Shown piece after piece: positions 58,358 through 64,000 of a DNA stretch of 64,000 nucleotides. The DNA lies in NCBI GenBank assembly GCA_034521445.1, contig JAXHMM010000005.1:124001-188000 (forward strand), read 5' to 3'. The translations under genes were made by a program, and so were the position numbers. Every line of letters starts with the position of its first letter. The first letter of the stretch is position 1. Under the pieces are notes generated by a model. It worked only from the letters and a program-made list of their open reading frames with translations. It did not search any database and had not been told where the DNA came from. Origin of the DNA: Balneolaceae bacterium (GTDB lineage: Bacteria > Bacteroidota > Rhodothermia > Balneolales > Balneolaceae).

Positions 58358-59015
58358 ATGTCCAATCATTCCGAATCATCCTCGCATCCCGCTTTCCTGC
58401 AGCACCACTTTGTGAATGCGGAGCAGCAGTTCAACACCGCCAAGTTCGGGATGTGGGTGTTCCTGGCCACCGAGATCCTCATGTTCGGGGGACTCTTCGC
58501 CGCCTACATCATCTACCGGGTCTGGCACCCCGAGCTCTTTACGATGGCCTCCACCGAACTTAACACGCTCTGGGGAGGCGTCAACACCCTCGTGCTGATC
58601 GGGAGCTCCCTGACGGTGGCCATGGCCATCAAGTCGGCCCAACTCAACCAGATACGCAACATCGCCATCAACCTGGGCATCACCATTGCCCTGGCCTGCG
58701 TGTTCATGGTGATCAAGTACTTTGAGTACGAACACAAATTCCACCTGGGCATCTACCCGGGCGAATTTTATACTTTTGAGGGCATCGCTCATCCCGAAGG
58801 CCAACATCTTTTTCAGCCTCTACTACCTGATGACCGGTCTGCACGGCATTCACGTGCTCGTGGGCATCGGACTGATGACCTGGCTTCTGGTGCGAACCCT
58901 GAAAGGCCACTTCAACGCCGACTACTACACCCCGGTGGAGATCACCGGCCTCTACTGGCACCTGGTCGACATCATCTGGATCTTCCTCTTCCCGCTCTAC
59001 TACCTGATCGACTGA
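58358..59015 (+). CDS. coxC: Cytochrome c oxidase subunit III (frameshifted as sequenced)
   Basis: The joined frames give about 218 residues of subunit III, a membrane protein without redox centres that stabilises subunit I. The first frame shows [42 protein letters not shown] and [20 protein letters not shown], ending at HPE. The second shows [26 protein letters not shown] and [19 protein letters not shown]. The break is at GAAGGCC (58797-58803): with one G fewer the protein reads [16 protein letters not shown] as expected. It lies between coxA and coxD. Confidence 0.92.
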
Positions 59016-59067
59016 GCGGGCGGGCTACACCAAAGGAATTGACGAACCGACAAAACGATATTCAGCC

Positions 59068-59370
59068 ATGAGCGGACATCACATTTCCACCGATAAGATT
59101 CTCCTGGGCGTCGCCGGCGCGCTCTTTTTTCTCACCATCGTCACAGTAGGCGTGCACTACCTCGCCCTCCCCCACCCCTGGTCCATCCTGGTCGCCATGG
59201 CCGTCGCCGTGGCCAAAGCCGCCCTGGTGGTGCTCTTCTTTATGAACCTCTACTGGGATGAGCGCTTCAACTCTATGGTATTTGTCACCGCGCTGCTCTT
59301 CCTGGCACTGCTGGTAATACTGTCCATGCTGGACGTCTTCTTCCGCGCGCCGGTGCAGCCGGGATTTTAG
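59068..59370 (+). CDS. coxD: Cytochrome c oxidase subunit IV family protein
   Basis: A 100-residue protein with three membrane helices (ILLGVAGALFFLTIVTVGVHYLAL, WSILVAMAVAVAKAALVVLFFMNLYWD, MVFVTALLFLALLVILSMLDVF). VAKAALVVLFFMNLYWDERFN is the conserved block of the prokaryotic COX4/CyoD-like family. It is the last gene of the act-cox operon. Its stop is only one base from the stop of the convergent beta-propeller gene, so no room exists for a separate terminator. Confidence 0.9.
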   Translation: MSGHHISTDKILLGVAGALFFLTIVTVGVHYLALPHPWSILVAMAVAVAKAALVVLFFMNLYWDERFNSMVFVTALLFLALLVILSMLDVFFRAPVQPGF

Positions 59371-59371
59371 A

Positions 59372-60577
59372 CTAGTCCAGCCCCAGTCCCACTATCTGAA
59401 ATCTCCTCACCACGCTGCCGGAATCGTCTGAGTTGTCCGCCAGGTAAAGCTGTCCGCTCCGATCCACCCAGAGGGGACGCTTGCGCTGGGTTATTCCCAG
59501 GTCCAGGGTGTCGGTGACCGTGTACCGGAGCAATTCGAGGGAGTCTGAAAAGTGCTCAATCACAAGCTGGGCTCCCTTCTGTTCCCGGCCGCCATCCGTA
59601 CCGCTGTTCTCTCCTTCACTGCTTCCCGCATCCCCCTCACCCTCGGGAAAACGATAGGAAATATGCAGATAAGTCCCATCTCTCAAGGGGTACATGCCAA
59701 AGGTGACGGAATGTTGCATAATAATAGCACTCCGCCCACCCCTCATCATCAGCATGGCATCGATCCTGGGAGGCGGATCATCGCTCGACCCAAATTGAAG
59801 AGGCGGGTCGATGGTCTGGTATCCCTCTACGGCCCTCGCCCATTGATAGCCTTCCCCTTCGTCAGTATAAAGATGCAGCTTGCCCGCATAGGTGGATGGG
59901 ATGAATACAAAAGCACGTTCTCCCGTCACAACAGCCTTACCCGCCTGATTGGTCAAAAATCTTTTTTCCATCTCATCCTCAAACCAGGGAATAACCCGTT
60001 CTGCCTCTCCAACACTCTCCTCAAGACGGGAAAAGTTCCGACTGACCACGTGTGCCATGCTCTGGCTCTCTTCGTTCCAACCGATGAGTACAAATCGGCC
60101 ATCGGGTAATTCCCGAATCTGGACAATTCGGTTGATGCCGGGTGCTGGTTCGCTTCGGAGCACGTCTCCGGTTTGGTCAAACATGGTAAGGCGTGCGTTA
60201 TCAAAATCGGCGGTTATCAGGCGATTGTTGCTGTCAACATACATGGCCGTGATATTCTGATGCTCACCGGGTCCCCTGCCCTCACCCCCCAGCGTTTGGA
60301 TATACGTACCCTCACGGTCGAATTTATAAATCTCGTTAATACCGTCTGTGCCCACATACACATAGATGGCACCCTGCCGGTCCACGGCCAAGTCATTGAC
60401 AAAGGTCAGAAAAGGTGCACTCCCTCCCTCATCTCCGCTGCTGATCACCAGGTTCTCGTGGAGGGTCATGGGCGTTCCCGGGTCGACGGCATCCTGCTCC
60501 TGCGGACGTTCCCCGCATGCCGAGAGAAGGAGTGTGGCAACCAGAAGCAGGAAGATATTATATCTTACAACAGACAT
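59372..60577 (-). CDS. 6-bladed beta-propeller lipoprotein (NHL-like)
   Basis: A 401-residue lipoprotein: leader IFLLLVATLLLSAC with lipobox Cys near residue 21. The body has repeated blades of the kind FVNDLAVDRQGAIYVYVG, YKFDREGTYIQTLGGEGRGPGEH, ITAMYVDSNNRLITADFDNARLTMFDQTG and LWVDRSGQLYLADNS, typical of the 6-bladed NHL-like proteins abundant in Balneolota and other Bacteroidota. The function is unknown, probably binding at the cell surface. The sequence looks less GC-rich than its neighbours and faces against the cox operon, which suggests that it belongs to an inserted islet with mazEF. Confidence 0.82.
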   Translation of the reverse strand: MSVVRYNIFLLLVATLLLSACGERPQEQDAVDPGTPMTLHENLVISSGDEGGSAPFLTFVNDLAVDRQGAIYVYVGTDGINEIYKFDREGTYIQTLGGEGRGPGEHQNITAMYVDSNNRLITADFDNARLTMFDQTGDVLRSEPAPGINRIVQIRELPDGRFVLIGWNEESQSMAHVVSRNFSRLEESVGEAERVIPWFEDEMEKRFLTNQAGKAVVTGERAFVFIPSTYAGKLHLYTDEGEGYQWARAVEGYQTIDPPLQFGSSDDPPPRIDAMLMMRGGRSAIIMQHSVTFGMYPLRDGTYLHISYRFPEGEGDAGSSEGENSGTDGGREQKGAQLVIEHFSDSLELLRYTVTDTLDLGITQRKRPLWVDRSGQLYLADNSDDSGSVVRRFQIVGLGLD

Positions 60578-60657
60578 TTGTATGGAGGTCGGTTCCGGCT
60601 TTCTTGCATACTAATCACTTAGTGATATTACGGACAATCACAGGAAAAAACATCCAC

Positions 60658-60716
60658 TTTGTATTGTACTTACATTGTAATTACTTTACGGTGTATTACC
60701 ATCAAATAGCGACACC
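60658..60716 (+). promoter_or_regulatory. Putative mazEF promoter/operator
   Basis: The AT-rich leader of mazEF holds TTTG at 60658-60661 and, 20 bases later, TACTTTAC, a weak match to the Bacteroidota -7 element. A perfect palindrome GTAATTAC (60677-60684) and a related GTATTAC (about 60693-60699) lie on and after the promoter, the usual position for MazE autorepression. This is inference from position. Confidence 0.3.
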
Positions 60717-60974
60717 ATGAAAACCAAACTTATTCGCATTGGCAACTCCCAGGGCGTCCGAATCCCCAAGCCTCTGATCGAAGAGAGCGGGCTGTCAGGG
60801 GAAATTGAGATGATCTTGCGCGACGATGAAATCATCCTCCGTCCTGCCGAGGAAATCCGGAAAAACTGGGACGAGGCCTTCGAAGATATGGCCCGGGAAA
60901 ACGATGACCGGCTGTTGGACCGGGAGGACACCGAAAAGCCCGGTAAATGGGATGAAGAGGAGTGGACATGGTAG
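60717..60974 (+). CDS. mazE: MazE/AbrB-type antitoxin
   Basis: An 85-residue antitoxin. The N-terminal swapped-hairpin AbrB domain reads KLIRIGNSQGVRIPKPLIEESGL and IEMILRDDEIILRPA, which binds DNA as a dimer. The acidic C-terminus (EAFEDMARENDDRLLDREDTEK) would bind and block MazF. The stop overlaps the mazF start, giving translational coupling typical of type II systems. The pair probably represses its own promoter through the upstream palindrome. Confidence 0.92.
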   Translation: MKTKLIRIGNSQGVRIPKPLIEESGLSGEIEMILRDDEIILRPAEEIRKNWDEAFEDMARENDDRLLDREDTEKPGKWDEEEWTW

Positions 60975-61303
60975 CCAGCCAGACGGTCCGGCGTTTTGAG
61001 GTATATCTGATTTCACTCGGTCCGACGAAAGGGTCGGAAATCAGGAAAACCCGTCCCTGTCTGATCATCTCACCGGACGAAATGAACCGACATATAAGGA
61101 CGGTGATCATCGCCCCCATGACCTCAACCATAAAAACGTATCCCTCGCGGATCACGACTACCTTCCAGGGTAAAAAGGGACAGATTGTATTGGACCAGAT
61201 TCGGACAGTAGACAAATCACGACTCGTGAAAAAGCTGGGAACGATCAGTTCTGCGGCCGAAGATAAGGTACTTAGTCTCCTCCAAGAGATGTTTGCCTCT
61301 TGA
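60968..61303 (+). CDS. mazF: MazF-type endoribonuclease toxin
   Basis: A 111-residue PemK/MazF toxin that cuts mRNA at short sequences. RRFEVYLISLGPTKGSEIRKTRPCLIIS is the family opening (usually GDVVLVDLGPxxGSEIxKxRPxLV). MTSTIKTYPSRITTTFQGKKGQIVLDQIRTVDKSRL covers the second conserved block with the catalytic Thr/Ser and Arg. All core motifs are present, so the toxin should be active. The ATG at 60968 overlaps mazE; a GTG at 60962 is an alternative. The cut site cannot be predicted. Confidence 0.92.
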   Translation: MVASQTVRRFEVYLISLGPTKGSEIRKTRPCLIISPDEMNRHIRTVIIAPMTSTIKTYPSRITTTFQGKKGQIVLDQIRTVDKSRLVKKLGTISSAAEDKVLSLLQEMFAS

Positions 61304-61375
61304 GCCTCCCGCCTGCCCGATGCACAAACAGACCGGCAGACAGCCGGTACATCACATCAGCCGGAAGCACTACCT

Positions 61376-62299
61376 TTACGGCAGCTTCAGCACCATCACC
61401 AGCAGGAACTCCAGGGCCACCATGATGGCAATGCCGGTCAGGTGCAGCACCTGGAAGGCGGGCGGCATGCCCAGGTAGTAGAGCCCGGCGCCCAGGGCAA
61501 TTTGCATGAGAATCACCCCGAAGATGGCCATGCCCAGCCGCGAGAGCAGCCGCGAGCTTGTTTTCCACCCTGTCAGCCAGAAAAGATAGCCTCCCCCGAG
61601 AAACAGCGTCCACGAAAAGGTGCGGTGGATCTCGTCGACCGTACCGATCATGGAGATCCACTCCCCGCGCGGCGGCACCATCTCGGCGTTCTTGATCACG
61701 TCCACCGCCTCGCGCACCTGCGTGCCCAGTACCAGCTGGAAAGCGGTGAGCAGCAGCACGGCGAGGGAAATGCCATAGAGCCTGCGCCAGGTGGAAGTTG
61801 AGAGCTCGAAGGAAAAATCCAGCCGGTCGCCCATGGCGCGGAAGACCGCGTAGATAAGCACCAGCATGATGAGCATGGCCAGCATCATGTGGAGGGTGAT
61901 CAGCCACTCGTCCAGGCCCGTCTCCACCACGCGTCCCCCGAGCCATCCCTGCACCAGCACCAGCACGAAGGCGGCGGCGGAGCTCCAGAGCACGGCCGGC
62001 TTTTCGCGGCGGTAGCGAAAGGAGAGCAGAAAGGTGGCCGTGATCAGCAATCCGATCACCACCCCCACCAGCCGGTTTACGTACTCGGTCCACGTCTTCC
62101 AGACGTTGAACTCGGTGGCGTCAAAGCCGGCGGGCAGTTCGGCGGCCGAGGTAGGCGGAATCCACACTCCGAAGCATTTGGGCCAGTCGGGGCATCCCAG
62201 CCCGGCCCCCGCGGCGCGTACCAGTCCCCCGACAAAAATTAAAAAAATCACCGCCCCCACCGTCGTAAGGGCCGTCTTCTGATAGGTGTTGAGAGGCAT
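61376..62299 (-). CDS. ctaA: Haem A synthase
   Basis: A 307-residue COX15/CtaA protein that oxidises the C8 methyl of haem O to give haem A for the caa3 oxidase. Eight membrane helices are predicted. The loop GAGLGCPDWPKCFGVWIP has the conserved Cys pair, and haem-ligand histidines are in LITLHMMLAML, DEIHRTFSWTLFL and VLHLTGIAIM. An Arg-rich turn VGGLVRAAGAGL is also diagnostic. It is divergent from ctaB, with which it shares a 96-base promoter region. Confidence 0.94.
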   Translation of the reverse strand: MPLNTYQKTALTTVGAVIFLIFVGGLVRAAGAGLGCPDWPKCFGVWIPPTSAAELPAGFDATEFNVWKTWTEYVNRLVGVVIGLLITATFLLSFRYRREKPAVLWSSAAAFVLVLVQGWLGGRVVETGLDEWLITLHMMLAMLIMLVLIYAVFRAMGDRLDFSFELSTSTWRRLYGISLAVLLLTAFQLVLGTQVREAVDVIKNAEMVPPRGEWISMIGTVDEIHRTFSWTLFLGGGYLFWLTGWKTSSRLLSRLGMAIFGVILMQIALGAGLYYLGMPPAFQVLHLTGIAIMVALEFLLVMVLKLP

Positions 62300-62395
62300 A
62301 AGGGGACTCCTGCTGCTCGGTTGCCAGGGTGTTTAAGGGTAACAATTCTCCCGATTAATCACTACCTTATTTCCTCGAAAAATTCCTTCCCGCAC

Positions 62396-63310
62396 ATGAA
62401 ATCAAGCACCGAATACGCCCAGTCGAGGCTGCTGGACACCGATACCCTGGCGGCCTACTTCGAACTGACCAAGCCCGGCATCACCATGACGGTCCTGGCC
62501 AGCATGCTTATCGGTTTCGTGCTGGGTTCGGGCGCGGAGATCGATTTCTTTCTGATGATCCACGCCCTTGTGGGCACCTGGCTGATCGCCTCCGGAACGG
62601 CCGCCCACAACCAGTTCATGGAGTGGCGCTACGACGGGCGGATGAAACGCACCCGGGAGCGGCCTGTCCCCTCCAGCAAGATCTCTCCCACCCGCAGCGC
62701 CATCTTCTCCTTCACGCTGATGGCCGCCGGGCTGCTCTACCTCGTGCTGCTCGTCAACCAGGTGGCCGCCGCCGTCTCCCTGCTGACTACCCTCATCTAC
62801 CTGGGCGCCTATACGCCTCTCAAACGCGTTTCGGCCGTCAACGTACTGGTGGGTTCGGTCCCCGGCGCTCTGCCCGTTGTGGGCGGCTGGGCCGCAGCCA
62901 CGGGACACCTGGGCAGCATCGGCATGTGGCTTCTTTTCGGCATCGTATTTCTATGGCAGATTCCCCACGTGATGGCCATCGCCTGGGTGTGCAAGGATGA
63001 CTACAGCACGGCGGGTTTCCGCATGCTGCCACGCAACGACGAGCGAGGCAGGAAGGCGGCCGGTTACATGCTGGCCTGCCTGGTTGCCCTGCTGCCTGTA
63101 ACCTGGGCAGTCTGGTCCATCGGACTGTTAGGCTGGATCTTCCTGGTGGGGAGCTTGATCTGCGGGGTGGTCTTCCTGGCCTTCGGGCTGTTATTTGCAC
63201 GGGACCGTGACAAGGCCTCCGCCAAAAAGCTGATGTTCGCCTCCTTCGGCTACCTGCCGCTGGTGTGGCTCTTCGTGTTTATCGACCAGCTGGTGCTGCG
63301 CTGGTTCTAG
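62396..63310 (+). CDS. ctaB: Haem O synthase (protoheme IX farnesyltransferase)
   Basis: A 304-residue UbiA-family prenyltransferase that attaches farnesyl to haem B, making haem O for CtaA. Nine membrane helices. The first Asp-rich-type motif is NQFMEWRYDGRMKRTRERP, with Glu and Arg replacing some Asp residues as often seen in CtaB. LTKPGITMTVLASMLIGFVLG, YTPLKRVSAVNVLVG, PGALPVVGGWAAATG and IPHVMAIAWVCKDDY are family blocks. The ATG at 62396 is chosen since the 25 upstream codons are not conserved. Confidence 0.94.
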   Translation: MKSSTEYAQSRLLDTDTLAAYFELTKPGITMTVLASMLIGFVLGSGAEIDFFLMIHALVGTWLIASGTAAHNQFMEWRYDGRMKRTRERPVPSSKISPTRSAIFSFTLMAAGLLYLVLLVNQVAAAVSLLTTLIYLGAYTPLKRVSAVNVLVGSVPGALPVVGGWAAATGHLGSIGMWLLFGIVFLWQIPHVMAIAWVCKDDYSTAGFRMLPRNDERGRKAAGYMLACLVALLPVTWAVWSIGLLGWIFLVGSLICGVVFLAFGLLFARDRDKASAKKLMFASFGYLPLVWLFVFIDQLVLRWF

Positions 63311-63346
63311 GCAAAGACGGCCAGCCTCCCCGGCCGGGCGCTCACC

Positions 63347-64000
63347 TCAGTTACCGGGGTACCACTCCTTGAGCCTTACCTCCACCGCGGTGCCTCCCGC
63401 ATCGACCAGCTCCTTGAAACGCGCGATATTCTGGCCCCTGTAGTGGTAGGGATAGACGATGGCAGGCTGGAATTCCAGCACCGCGTCGGCCGCCTGGTTC
63501 ACGTCCATGGTATAGGGCATATTCATGCAGACGAAGGCTACATCCACCCCCTCCAGGCTGCGCATCTCGGGAATATCCTCCGTGTCCCCCGACACGTAGA
63601 ACACCTTTCCACCCAGCTCCACCAGGTAGCCGTTGCCCCAGCCCTTGGGATGGCGCGCGTCGGGCCCGTCAGGCAGATTGTACATGGGAACCGACCTAAC
63701 GTTCACCGGAATATCGGGCATGTCCCCGGCCGCGGAACGGTTGGTGTCGGACCCGTTGGGCAGTACAACCACCTGCCCTTCGAAGTCAGAGGGCAGCTCC
63801 TGTCCGACAACCTTGGGCGCTATGATGACCGGGTTCTTGTCGTTGAGCGCCCGCAGGGTAGCGAGATCCATGTGGTCACCGTGCGGGTGGGTGATCAGCA
63901 CCAAGTCGGGCCGGGGGAGTCCCTCATAGAGCGCCGCCCCTCCCACCGGGTCCACGTACACCGCATGGCCGTTCCACTGGAGCACCAGCGAGCCGTGGCG
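63347..64000 (-). CDS. Metallo-beta-lactamase-fold hydrolase, UPF0173-like (5' partial)
   Basis: The frame stays open to the window edge, with HGSLVLQWNGHAVYVDP at its start, so the true N-terminus lies beyond base 64000. Zinc ligands are in LVLITHPHGDHMDLATL (HxHxDH), FYVSGDTEDI (Asp) and VYPYHYRG (His). The fold and the short length match UPF0173 metal-dependent hydrolases, and it is a distant paralogue of the gene at 42276-42977. The substrate is unknown. It is convergent with ctaB. Confidence 0.85.
   Translation of the reverse strand, partial: RHGSLVLQWNGHAVYVDPVGGAALYEGLPRPDLVLITHPHGDHMDLATLRALNDKNPVIIAPKVVGQELPSDFEGQVVVLPNGSDTNRSAAGDMPDIPVNVRSVPMYNLPDGPDARHPKGWGNGYLVELGGKVFYVSGDTEDIPEMRSLEGVDVAFVCMNMPYTMDVNQAADAVLEFQPAIVYPYHYRGQNIARFKELVDAGGTAVEVRLKEWYPGN

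Overview
The window is a gene-dense, GC-rich stretch of bacterial chromosome. It has no rRNA, tRNA, CRISPR array, prophage or complete insertion sequence that I can see. The gene content points to the Rhodothermota/Balneolota side of the Bacteroidota: a Bacteroidota-type SdhC-SdhA-SdhB succinate:quinone reductase, alternative complex III (Act genes) joined to an A2-type caa3 oxidase, a menaquinone-pathway methyltransferase, a DUF4296 lipoprotein, frequent TTG starts and few strong Shine-Dalgarno sites. This placement is inference; no 16S gene is present. Many large open frames opposite real genes are codon-bias shadows and are left out.

Layout. 0-7.8 kb: cell-envelope and housekeeping genes (degenerate beta-lactamase-like protein, RsmI-like methylase, M49-like zinc lipoprotein, cell-wall amidase, uridine kinase, SDR, DUF4296 lipoprotein). 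7.8-16.3 kb: recQ, a Tat-exported class V aminotransferase, the sdhCAB operon and a cobalamin adenosyltransferase. 16.4-20.8 kb: phosphohexomutase, then yicC-gmk-rpoZ-coaBC. 20.9-26 kb: PAS histidine kinase, GNAT-like protein, a deacetylase-like secreted protein and a lipase. 26.1-30.3 kb: a minus-strand run menG-fabZ-panB-surE plus comF. 30.5-37.3 kb: rodZ-like, ligA, pgpH-like, xerD. 37.4-45.8 kb: ggt, mtnA, pfkA, a YrdC-fold protein, ppk1 and a DUF420 oxidase-assembly protein. 46.1-59.4 kb: a 13-kb respiratory operon, actABCDEF, an HTH/membrane fusion protein, sco, coxB, coxA, coxC, coxD. 59.4-61.3 kb: an accessory islet (beta-propeller lipoprotein and mazEF). 61.4-64 kb: divergent ctaA/ctaB and a partial metallo-hydrolase.

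How it fits together. Menaquinol made with MenG and reduced by SdhCAB would be oxidised by ActABCDEF. Electrons then pass through cytochrome c domains on ActE and CoxB to the CoxA haem-copper centre. CtaA/CtaB supply haem A, and SCO and DUF420 proteins help assemble the copper and haem centres.

Three things stand out. (1) A dispersed repeat family built on AAGTC with an 8-9 bp period sits exactly at gene ends at about 26.0, 39.1 and 40.2 kb; it encodes the C-terminal residues of some neighbours and folds back on itself between convergent genes. (2) The respiratory operon carries a protein that joins an IS3-transposase-type helix-turn-helix to a membrane anchor, and an ActE with a second cytochrome c domain closely resembling the CoxB tail. 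(3) Seven single-base frameshifts interrupt yicC, coaBC, a histidine kinase, coxA and coxC. They cluster at 18.2-21.9 and 56.8-58.8 kb, often in homopolymers and in genes that should be essential, so sequencing or assembly error is the leading explanation. These genes are annotated as single frameshifted CDSs.
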